Shown: positions 1-8,900 of the stretch, one piece after another
Layout of the letters: the number at the start of each line of letters is the position of its first letter
Position numbering within the stretch: the stretch's first letter is position 1
DNA from: a virus
Direction: 5' to 3' (one strand)
Length of the DNA stretch: 22,194 nt
Virus record (IMG/VR): IMGVR_UViG_3300010153_000135
Span: 1-22,194 of that record
Made by a program: the position numbers and the translations under genes
The notes under the pieces: generated by a model
Seen by the model: only the letters and a program-made list of their open reading frames with translations
What the model was told of the DNA's origin: nothing
Databases searched by the model: none

Positions 1-595
1 CAGCTTGGGTAGCGGCTCCCTTACCGAGTTGAATTTTCTTATCCGTTATTTCAAGGTTTGTGGAGCTAACCGTAGTGGTTGTACCGGCGACCGTTAAGTC
101 ACCCGCAATAGCAACGGTACTGTCTGACCCGCCAAGAGTAAGCGTGTTCGCCCCCAAAGAGCCTGCCCAGATTACGTCTGCTGCCGTTGTGTCTAGAGAT
201 GTTAGCCCTGTAAATGCTGTCGTTGTGCTGCCCAGAGAGCAATCTGTGGCTCCTATTAGCATGCCATCATTAACCAGATGAGCGTTGGCTACGCCAGTAT
301 CCTTTAGGGAGACGATACCACCTGTTCCGTCTGATTCATCAAATGCAGAGATATCGAACTCACCAGAGGCAAACCCTGCCATACCAGTTTTGGTAGCAGT
401 AGCGGTACGGGTGATTTCATAGGTTTCCTCCTCTGGGTCTGAAGTGGGATCAGCAGTTGCTCTACCAATGAAGAGTCGGTTTGTGCCGTTTAACCAGCCC
501 AACTCTCCATAGTCTAGATTTCCGTTTGAAGGAGCGACTACAGCCGTATGGCCAGTTGCTCCACCAGATCGTGCGATTAATACTTTATTTGCCAT
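1..595 (-). CDS. Tail fibre / structural protein, N-terminal part (partial, runs off the window at position 1)
   Basis: An open frame starts with ATG at 595 (MANKVLIARSGG) and stays open for 198 codons to the window edge, so the C-terminus is missing. Residues from about 165 carry a motif of the type GDLTVAGTTTTVSSTNLEI followed by DKKIQLGKG. Similar motifs (DLTVNGTTTTV...DDKNIELG) are common in fibre and other structural proteins of marine T4-like and T7-like phages, usually just before a beta-rich or trimeric fibre shaft. It is the last gene of the tail module and follows the gp17-like adaptor after a 37-bp spacer, so I infer that it supplies the distal fibre or receptor-binding part. No clear Shine-Dalgarno sequence precedes the ATG. 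The composition (Thr, Gly, Ala, Asp rich) fits a virion surface protein. The receptor and the full length cannot be judged here. Confidence 0.75.
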   Translation of the reverse strand, partial: MANKVLIARSGGATGHTAVVAPSNGNLDYGELGWLNGTNRLFIGRATADPTSDPEEETYEITRTATATKTGMAGFASGEFDISAFDESDGTGGIVSLKDTGVANAHLVNDGMLIGATDCSLGSTTTAFTGLTSLDTTAADVIWAGSLGANTLTLGGSDSTVAIAGDLTVAGTTTTVSSTNLEITDKKIQLGKGAATQA

Positions 596-632
596 TATGT
601 TTTAGGGGTAGGGGTTTATATGTGTGTAAAAA
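596..632 (-). other. 37-bp spacer between adaptor and second fibre gene
   Basis: This short A/T-rich gap lies between two tail-fibre genes. Read on the coding strand it begins with a run of T, continues ACACACATATAAA and then has two tandem CCCCTA units before the ATG. No hairpin and no Shine-Dalgarno sequence is visible. It is longer than the 1 to 5 bp gaps between most genes here, so it could hold a promoter or another control element, but nothing in it is recognisable. Confidence 0.3.
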
Positions 633-1211
633 TTATTCTGCCCAGCTTCTCCCACCGCAGTCGTAAGCGTTTCCTTTGTCTGCGGCGAAAGTCTTGTTCT
701 CAATGTTCTGCGTGTCGGAATGACCGACAAAATCTCCTGTTACGCTTGCTACTGCTTTCATTGCTGCCAGAGTGAGGGTGAAGGTACTGGTGCTCGATAC
801 CACCGAGAGATCATCCTCAAGCTCCTGCGAACGAAATAGAGCATAATTATTAGAGTTGTCAAGATCAGACTCCGTTAGAGGTGAGCCAGCCTGAAAATTA
901 ACGAAGTGGGCGTCTTTAGGTGTAACTCGTTTTATGTGAAGCCGATAGACAGCATTAGCCGTCAACCCATAGGTCTGTGGAATCAGAATATCACCGTTCG
1001 TGAGGGTGTAATCATTATTTAGAGTAAGTGCTGCTTGGCCTCCCACAATGGCAGTTTTGAAATCATCCAAGCTCTGCCCTGCGCTAGAGATATATAGCTG
1101 AATATGAGAATCAACGAGCCAAGCAAAGTTAGTATTATAAGAATTGCTAATGGTATGAGCCAGAGTTGCAGGATTTCCTGCCGTTGCGGTAGCATAATAA
1201 CGTGAATACAT
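633..1211 (-). CDS. T7 gp17-like tail fibre adaptor (N-terminal domain only)
   Basis: This 192-aa protein matches the phage T7 tail-fibre N-terminal domain, the part of gp17 that docks on the tail. Visible hallmarks are YTLTNGDILI near residue 70, VYRLHIKRVTP near 88-98 and the later LTESDLDNSNNYALFRSQELEDD, which corresponds to the gs.L...dLN....Q.l...QE..D stretch of the family. T7 gp17 is about 550 aa, so here only the attachment domain plus a short tail (SDTQNIENKTF, resembling the TQTLTNKT type linker of fibres) is present and the shaft and tip are absent. The next gene downstream is probably the rest of the fibre. The ATG lies 1 bp after the stop of the gp16-like gene, preceded by TTAAGATAAA, so translation is probably coupled. 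Confidence 0.85.
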   Translation of the reverse strand: MYSRYYATATAGNPATLAHTISNSYNTNFAWLVDSHIQLYISSAGQSLDDFKTAIVGGQAALTLNNDYTLTNGDILIPQTYGLTANAVYRLHIKRVTPKDAHFVNFQAGSPLTESDLDNSNNYALFRSQELEDDLSVVSSTSTFTLTLAAMKAVASVTGDFVGHSDTQNIENKTFAADKGNAYDCGGRSWAE

Positions 1212-1212
1212 T

Positions 1213-4200
1213 TTATCTTAAAGAGCTAGGGTGTCTAAGTTGCTTATTGCGCTTATTTCTATAGTGCGACAACATCAAGTCTAATTCAGGAAACGCCTTC
1301 TCTGCCCCTGCTTTAGCTTTACCACGAAACTGTTGCAAGAGGCGCTTCATGCCTTTAACACGAGGATCATTAGTACCTCGTTCCCAATCTTCATATTGAG
1401 CAGCCTTCGTCCATTCCCTGAACTGTCTACTTTTTATGAACCGCATCATTCTTTCCCGAACATTTTCTCCTCCTAGTCTGGTAGTTCCAATTGCCTCTTG
1501 GAAAAAATCATAAGCAGACTGACCTTTATCATCAACAAACTTCCGCATGTCCAGCGATTCTTTCCCATGATACTGCGCTTCAGGTGGAGTGAAGCCAAAC
1601 TGAAGGGAGGCCAGAGTATCCAAGACTTCATCGTCCTTAATCTTTGAGTAAGAAAACGGATTAACCATAGAGACCATCCGGTTAAACATGTCTTCTTGGG
1701 TTCCCAGTAGCTTGTCCCCCAAGATACCACGCCTTGCTTCCACCCCACTAGCCAAGCCGGGGATTTTTGCTTTCATAGCAGTCATCAGGTCACGAGTCTC
1801 CTTGATAAAAGGATCGTCTGTAACTACCGTAAACTGAGAAATAGCCTTGGGAATGTAGGAAGTCGCCTGCTTGGTTAACAAGCGTTCTGCATAGTTACCT
1901 CCTCCAACAGGGTTCATTAGCCCCTGCAGTATATTCGTCAGCCCTGCTAAATAACTCTTATTAAGAATATTATTCGATGTCGCATACATCCCAGACATGA
2001 ACAGAGCATTTATCCAGTTATCGTTTATATCCCCTCCCTCACTTGCCTCGTCCAGAAACTCAGCCATATCAGCTGACAGCCCTAGAATGGTGGAGAACGG
2101 ATCAAGCCGTGCGTAGCTAACGTAATATTCTCCAATTTCAAACGAATAGGGACGCCATCCGGTCTCCATCTTTAGCTTACGCTCTCGTGCATTCGTTGGC
2201 CCCTTCCCGGTAACCGTCCCCATTGCAGCCAAACTGATCAGGCTTGAGTATAGCATCGCGCCAGTTCTAACCCTGCCTAGGGCTTCAGCAGCCCGAATTG
2301 GGTCTTTACTGAGCATATCAGCCTGATACCTCATATGGAACTTCTTCAGCATACCCCCTCGCTTCTGTATAAGCGCATCACTAGGAGCGAGCGGAATCCG
2401 CTGAAGGGGAAACTTTAACAAGTTGACAGGAGTACGAATAAAGGGCATTAAGATTCGCATCCACGAATGTCTACCTACCAAGTCCTGTATGTCCTGCTGC
2501 CACGATTTATCGTCAGGATTAACCTTATTGTGCGACAGCATCCTCTTGAAATCTGTATCCAATGGGCGCGTAAACGTCACATCTTCAGCCCAATCCATTG
2601 CGAAGTCCGACAGAGTAGAGCGGTTGGCATCGTAGTGCTTGTCTACGAAGTTATAAATATAATCATCCCTATTACTAAACTCTGGAGGGAGCTTCTCACC
2701 TGACGAATTCGCATGAGCAATGGCTGCTGCATAGTTATTCCACGCTTCGTCCTGCAGAACATCAGGTGTGTAACGAGCGCCAGTTTTGCGGATCATCCCG
2801 TGGAATCTCGTGGCAGCATGCTCTGCCAAGGCTTTATGAGAAGCCCCTTCTCCTAGCTCCTCAATCGCATCGCCTGTTAAGCGAGCCATTGCTGATGATC
2901 TATAGGAAATCTGTTTGTAAAGTTCATCGGTACTAATCATGAACCTACTGGGGAGGCGTATCATCTCTCCCGCCCAATCAAGCATTCCCTTTGCCCAGCG
3001 TCCTACAGGTTGTCCTAAGAAAGCAGCATCAGCAATTCCATCAGGGATGAAGTCGCCGGTTATTGCTTTAGTTGGGGTGACATCAAAGAGTGCGCTACGT
3101 GATTCTAATACACTCTTGCCGCTTCTGAATGCCTTACGGCCTCCCGCAAGAGCCCCTGCTCCCTGTGTTCCTCTTCCAAATATCTCTTTGCGCCCTTCGT
3201 TATAAGCTGCTTCTGTAGACCATCGAGTCATACGAGCGCCCTTGTTGAGCCCTAATGCAGCAAGCAGCTTTATGGTCTCGCCCATAATGTTAGCCGCATA
3301 CATGGTTTGGTGGATAAAGAATCGACGGGACTTTCGGTCACCAATTGCTCCAATGAATCCCTCCGCTGGCTTGTATGCCATGTGAAGGGCTGTACCTATG
3401 GTGTTAACCACTTGGGTTTTGGTTCCCGAAAGAATGGAATTCAGCCAATATTCATTATGAAGATCGATACCTGTGATGGATTTGTGGGTGAGATTCTTGA
3501 TCCCAATAGCAGCTTCTTCGCCAGCTTGTTCTGATCCAGCTTTCTTTGCGGCACTCATTATGGCCTCCAGCCTATTTGCTAACTTAGTCAGGCCGCGCTT
3601 CCCTCCCGCTCTGTTGATGATCTCATTCAACATGACTTTCGGGTCACCCCCAAACATGTCTAGTGACTGCATCGATTTATGGGCCGCTAGTTGGCGACCT
3701 GAAGCTGTTGAAAGGCGTTGGAACGAGGATAACTTTGCCTCTATGCGTTTAAGCTCAGCCGCAAACTCTGCGAAAGCTTTGTCAGAGGTAGGTGTTGCAT
3801 CTGTGATCTTCTCGGTGAGCTTCATGAATTGCTTCATGGAAACCATCTGGTCAATACGGTAAGCCCACGTTCTAACGTAGAGCTCCTTCATCACTTTAGT
3901 ATCCTCTAGGAGAGCTTTCTCTAAATCGGTATGGCCCACCTTGAGCTCATCCCATGATCCCTTCCAATCCCCGTAACCCTTTCGGAACCGCTCCATGACC
4001 ATCAGAGAGTCCATGTTGTTAGCAGTAGCAATATTATCAATCTGATTAATCACATCCTGCATCAGGACATCTTTAGCTGACATCCCGTGATCATCAGAGA
4101 GCCAGCCAATAGCTTTAGCAATCTGATCATCTTTGGATACGGCCATGCTTTTCTTCAGATGGCCAGACATGAAGTGCATCAGGCGTCCTGTGAAATATTT

Positions 4201-5967
4201 AGACCCAGCATCCGTCATCGTGCCATCCACGTTGATGAGTTCCTGAGCTTCCAGCAGCATCTCGTTAAGGTTCTTACCCTTACCAAGGGCTGCTTGCTGT
4301 AAGCTTTTAACGAAACCACGGGCGGCATCATCACCACCTGAGAACAGCCTCTCGTGTATCAGCTTAGGATCGACTTCTAGATGCTTCATTCCAGCAGGAG
4401 CATCAAACTCATACTTCCAGAGGCTTCCTATTCCTCGACGCTTTAAGGCGTTTGCTGCATGGATATCCAACCGCTGTTGATAAAGCTTCTCATTCCTCGT
4501 CTTTGGAAACTTTATTTCCGCACGTTTCCGCGCAATCAGCCATGCTTCGTATTCAGATGCACTATTGAAAGCAGCCCTTGGAACGGTTGTTCCCGTTGTA
4601 GACGAGGCTAGTAATTCTTTTGGCTTACCCTTAGTAACGCCTTCCCATTCTTTAAGAATCGCATTGCGGTTAACCCTGATGTCAGCATCATCGACACCCC
4701 TAACAACGCTCTCTACCATTGGCCCTTTTTCCCCAGCTGCTAACTGACGAATAGCTGGGTTGTACTCTTTACTATGATGGACAGCCCCCTTCAGGAAGAC
4801 GGTTTTTAATATTCCAAGCTTGTTCCTTTCTTGAGGAACCTTATCCCACTCGTGAGGTACAACAGTTTCATCTTCAGGACGATTCAGGAGGTCATCATCC
4901 TTACCCTTAGTGTTATCAATTTGCTCCTCTAGCTCAGACTGTTTACGAGCCAAGTCAGCTTCCTCTTGACGAGCCTTCTTTAACTCTTTTTCATTAAGAG
5001 TCTCATTGAGATTACGCTGTGGTTTGTGCTCAAACCCAAGATTTTCCTGTTCTTCCTTCAGGCTCTGCTTGGCTTCTTCGCCAGCTTTGGCTTCTGTTTT
5101 TTCGGCTCCCTTTTTGGCTTTCTCACTCATTCCAAACGCACCCTTCTGAATGAGTTTGGTACGTGTAGCCATAAGCTTCATGGATTGCCAGAAGACATTG
5201 AAGAATCCCCCTAGTAGGGCTCCTTCCGTAGCCATGATTCCTCGTCCCCCTATGTTCGTCATGGCTTTCTCGAACGAAAGTATTGATTCTCGCGCTAAAT
5301 CTTCTGAAGTGCGCTCTTCCCATCCCTCCTGAGAAGAGATATTCTGATAAGCGTTGTGAAGCTCAGGATGAGACTTGAAGAAACCTAACAACATACTCTC
5401 GTCACCATTGAACGCAGCGAAGTCAGCCATGTACCCACGTAACAAACCGTTGAGAGATTCTTGCTTAAGTGTCTGAGCTACCGTCATCTGCTTGCCTGTC
5501 TTAAAAGCCCTACCGGACTTACCTACCTGACGAGCTCGCTGGGCTTTCTTAACATGGTCAGTCCCACGAAGGGCTTTCATCCCATACCCCGTAAGCTTAG
5601 TAGCTCCTTTGGCCATTGGCCCACCGATAGGAAGTCCTGACACAAACTGTGTGATGCCACTAACGACATCAAAATATGTGTTGTTCTCCCGGCGATCAAC
5701 CAAGTCGATGTCAAACAGCCGTTCGCCATTCGGCTTCGTGTAGCCCACCATGTCGGGAATTAGATTCAGCATATTTGATACACCCTTCTCTAGGCCGTCT
5801 CCCAGCCCAGCAACGGTGTTCATCAGCAAACCCTCGTTAGCTCTAGCAGCCGCATCGTAATCCATAGGATCAGCATACTGCCTCTTCAGCCTTGCGAAGC
5901 TGCTGGCAATCTTCCTGTCTTCTGGTGTCGCTACACCGCCTCCAAACTGTCCTCCTTCTAATGGCAT
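1213..5967 (-). CDS. Internal virion protein D, T7 gp16-like (1584 aa)
   Basis: This is a very long protein in the position of T7 gene 16, after the gp15-like gene and before the fibre gene. In T7 gp16 (1318 aa) sits in the inner core, is ejected first and helps pull DNA into the cell. The C-terminal third looks family-typical: an MPFIRTPVNLLKFPLQR segment at about residues 1171-1187, a hydrophobic stretch near 1235 and a late VNPFSYSKI segment. A charged coiled-coil-like region covers about residues 281-360 (Lys/Glu rich). I see no lytic transglycosylase signature at the N-terminus (no ES...GLMQ type motif), unlike T7 gp16. The start ATG at 5967 is 3 bp after the previous stop; the leader is purine-rich (AAAGAAAAGAAAGAA) without a strict Shine-Dalgarno sequence. 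The assignment rests on position, size and the C-terminal region rather than on full-length similarity. Confidence 0.78.
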   Translation of the reverse strand: MPLEGGQFGGGVATPEDRKIASSFARLKRQYADPMDYDAAARANEGLLMNTVAGLGDGLEKGVSNMLNLIPDMVGYTKPNGERLFDIDLVDRRENNTYFDVVSGITQFVSGLPIGGPMAKGATKLTGYGMKALRGTDHVKKAQRARQVGKSGRAFKTGKQMTVAQTLKQESLNGLLRGYMADFAAFNGDESMLLGFFKSHPELHNAYQNISSQEGWEERTSEDLARESILSFEKAMTNIGGRGIMATEGALLGGFFNVFWQSMKLMATRTKLIQKGAFGMSEKAKKGAEKTEAKAGEEAKQSLKEEQENLGFEHKPQRNLNETLNEKELKKARQEEADLARKQSELEEQIDNTKGKDDDLLNRPEDETVVPHEWDKVPQERNKLGILKTVFLKGAVHHSKEYNPAIRQLAAGEKGPMVESVVRGVDDADIRVNRNAILKEWEGVTKGKPKELLASSTTGTTVPRAAFNSASEYEAWLIARKRAEIKFPKTRNEKLYQQRLDIHAANALKRRGIGSLWKYEFDAPAGMKHLEVDPKLIHERLFSGGDDAARGFVKSLQQAALGKGKNLNEMLLEAQELINVDGTMTDAGSKYFTGRLMHFMSGHLKKSMAVSKDDQIAKAIGWLSDDHGMSAKDVLMQDVINQIDNIATANNMDSLMVMERFRKGYGDWKGSWDELKVGHTDLEKALLEDTKVMKELYVRTWAYRIDQMVSMKQFMKLTEKITDATPTSDKAFAEFAAELKRIEAKLSSFQRLSTASGRQLAAHKSMQSLDMFGGDPKVMLNEIINRAGGKRGLTKLANRLEAIMSAAKKAGSEQAGEEAAIGIKNLTHKSITGIDLHNEYWLNSILSGTKTQVVNTIGTALHMAYKPAEGFIGAIGDRKSRRFFIHQTMYAANIMGETIKLLAALGLNKGARMTRWSTEAAYNEGRKEIFGRGTQGAGALAGGRKAFRSGKSVLESRSALFDVTPTKAITGDFIPDGIADAAFLGQPVGRWAKGMLDWAGEMIRLPSRFMISTDELYKQISYRSSAMARLTGDAIEELGEGASHKALAEHAATRFHGMIRKTGARYTPDVLQDEAWNNYAAAIAHANSSGEKLPPEFSNRDDYIYNFVDKHYDANRSTLSDFAMDWAEDVTFTRPLDTDFKRMLSHNKVNPDDKSWQQDIQDLVGRHSWMRILMPFIRTPVNLLKFPLQRIPLAPSDALIQKRGGMLKKFHMRYQADMLSKDPIRAAEALGRVRTGAMLYSSLISLAAMGTVTGKGPTNARERKLKMETGWRPYSFEIGEYYVSYARLDPFSTILGLSADMAEFLDEASEGGDINDNWINALFMSGMYATSNNILNKSYLAGLTNILQGLMNPVGGGNYAERLLTKQATSYIPKAISQFTVVTDDPFIKETRDLMTAMKAKIPGLASGVEARRGILGDKLLGTQEDMFNRMVSMVNPFSYSKIKDDEVLDTLASLQFGFTPPEAQYHGKESLDMRKFVDDKGQSAYDFFQEAIGTTRLGGENVRERMMRFIKSRQFREWTKAAQYEDWERGTNDPRVKGMKRLLQQFRGKAKAGAEKAFPELDLMLSHYRNKRNKQLRHPSSLR

Positions 5968-5970
5968 AAA

Positions 5971-8900
5971 TTATTCTTTCTTTTCTTTAGGCTTCACTCC
6001 ACCTCTCGACGAGGAGACAGGTACTTTTGTCTTAGAGTCCTTTAGCTTGTCCATCTTAGGTAACGCAGGGCTTGGCGTTAGCTTCGTCGTATCGTAGTTC
6101 CACGGCTTCGGAGGCAGAGGTAATGGGTACACCTTGAAATCCGAGAGGTAGGGAGAGTAAGGGTTTTCGGTATCCTCTACTGAGGACATCCTCACTAACA
6201 TGTTGTACGCTTCAGCTAACTCAGAGTTAGGCTCAAAGCTCCGAGTCGTTATCTCCTGCTCAGAGTATTCTTTAGTCAGCGGTAGATGGTCTTTATCCAT
6301 CTTCATCGCTCCTCCGCTCAGTAATTGAAAATATTTATGATATGTCTCATCCCACCTCTTGCTTCGGTAGGTGTTTGTTTCAACATCGTTGAACGACTTA
6401 TAGGGGAAGCCTAAGAATGTTCCGCTGCTCTCCCAGCCCCTCTTCTCGCCACTAGCAGTATAGAGATCACCTTTAACCTTCCTCCTTACGGTTGTCTTTT
6501 CCTCCTGCCGGGGATCAGTCAGCGGGAACCCCTCGAAAAGCACAAATTTTCTACCCTTGATATGCCACGGGTTCATCTTAGCCGCTGCTCCAAGGGGGTT
6601 AGCTGTGTTCATAGCAGCTAGTGTGAGTGCTGTAGCTACGGACTGCTTCCAAGGTGTATTCTTTGAGAGCTCTTCAGCTGTCTTACCCTCCAAGTCCATC
6701 TTCGTCTGCCGCACATCATATACCGTCTGGGGGTGGCCACCATATCCACCATAGTCTTCCCATGTATGCTCTGAGGTAATCGTAGGGCCACTTACGCCTG
6801 AGAAAAATTTGTAGAAATTTACTAAGTCTATGCCCTCTTTAACATTATGCCCTTGGGTTGCTATGGCAGTATTGTTCTCGTAAGCATTCTTTACATGTCC
6901 AGCTTGGTCAGGGGTATACTCCTTACCCTGAAACATAAAGTTCTTACCCGAAGGTGCTGGAAGGATTTTACCTTTAGGCCACCCATCGCTCTTGAAAAAG
7001 TTCTGTAGCAGTTGACGCTTGATGCCGACATTAACATCAGCTGGCATGTCCCCCACATCGATCCCAAGTTTAATCCTCCTCTGAGGTTCTAAGACCTCAC
7101 TTCGGTATCGAAGTATATTCTCCTGACGGGTAGGCTCATGAATCACGCCATTCTCCATCGGCATAAGATCAAGGTTCAAGGGGCCGGTCTTCAGGAACGC
7201 AGCAAACCTCTTCAGTTTAGCCAGACGCTCTGGCTCCATGTCTTCAGGAGCAAGCTCCCACTCATCATAGAGATTAGACATCTCAGAGATATCAGCCCAA
7301 GACTCAAAAATCTGGTGCTTCCTAGGGTCGATCCCTTTTGGATTAACTTTAATCTCTACCGGATAATCCTCTCCTAGAGTAAAGACTGCTTCAATTGGGA
7401 GATATTTATCGTCAACTGACTTCTCCCAACTCGTCCCGTTGTACTGCAGATGGATATCAGCCCAGTAGTTCTTAAGCCCCTTCAGCTTCGTTTGGGCTTT
7501 TTTAAGCTCCTCCGAGTTCTCCATAGGGTTGTTCCCCTTGAACTCAATATCCTTAGCAGTTTGAATTATATCTTGTTCGATTGTCACAAGCTGCTTATCA
7601 GCAGCCATACGTATTTTAGAACCGAGAGCAGCCAAGCGATCCCCACGCTGTCCTGCATACATCTGAAAAGCTACGTTCTCGTGTGATCCTGTTTCATCTT
7701 CGACAGGCTTCATGTGACGAACATCAGCACTAGATAGCTTTTCCAGAACCGTGTGGACTCGCTGCAACTGTTCGTCCCTTCCGGCGCTTAGACTCCCTTC
7801 CGCTGCTTTGTCACGACTGTCCCCAGAGTCTACGTCAGGTTCTCCCATACCCTTATCATACTTCTCACCTAGGGCGGTCTCTTCCACACGACTTTGCGCT
7901 GACTGCCCTTGGTGAAACTTCCACATCTCATCCTGAAAAGCTCGCGTACTAAAGAATGCCTTCAAATCCTGTTTGACCTTCTCTTTGCCTCCCCCCTCCC
8001 ATGCTGTTTTCTTCTCGCCGGGGTCTGTCACACCGGCATCAGCCTGATCGCTCTGCCATTGGTTAACCATTTCCGTCTTCTTACGGGTTATCGCACGAAC
8101 CAACCAATTAACGGTCTTCGTAGATGCCTCCTTGTTGGGGAGATTTATCTCAAGAGCACGGTCACGGTCATCAGGCAAGCCAGTAGTGGCGGCATCATCT
8201 GGTTGACGCGCCATCTGTGTTAGCTTCGCAAGATTAGGAGCAATTATCTTTTCATAGAAGGGATAATATATCGCTCCACCCACGTTCCGCTGCTCATCGC
8301 CGACAGCGTCACCGATCCGCTTCGCTCCATAGGCAGCACTCTGCCCAAAGACATCCAGAACAATATCTTTCTCAACCTTAATCGAGGAGTGAAGTTCAGC
8401 TTCGCCTGTCTGCTGCCTCTTGATTACGTCAAGCATGGCAGTAATATCTGAGTCTAAATCTGAATCGCCTGCGCTGTTTGCGTTTCCGTATTGCTGCACC
8501 CTTATAGCGATCAGTTCAGCTTCAGCCCCTGCGGGAATCTGCCCCGTGTCAGCATAGTAATCTTGTATCTGCCCTAGCTTCTGGCGTCCCCACCTGACCC
8601 CATAGTTATCGTCGCCTGACATGAAGTGGCCCTCCATCCAGCCCTTCATAATAGCCATCAGCTTTTCCCCTTCTATCGTGTGGTCAGGGTTATTCTGGAG
8701 ATACATGGTATCCAGCATGTTCCCCTTGATGAAGGACTCAAATGCGGTGCGTGGACTTTCAGAGTTTAAGACCATCTTTCTGAAGATAGGCTTGAACGAA
8801 GGCATCATGATGCGAAGATAAACATCCTCCATGACTTTTTTTGTAATATCGGTGTCTATAATTTCATTGGCCTTCCTCGATGAATCCTCAGACTCCGCGT

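Noticed and set aside
3473-3862. 129-codon open frame on the plus strand
   Set aside because: It is antisense to the gp16-like gene, has no plausible product, and runs against the direction of all supported genes.
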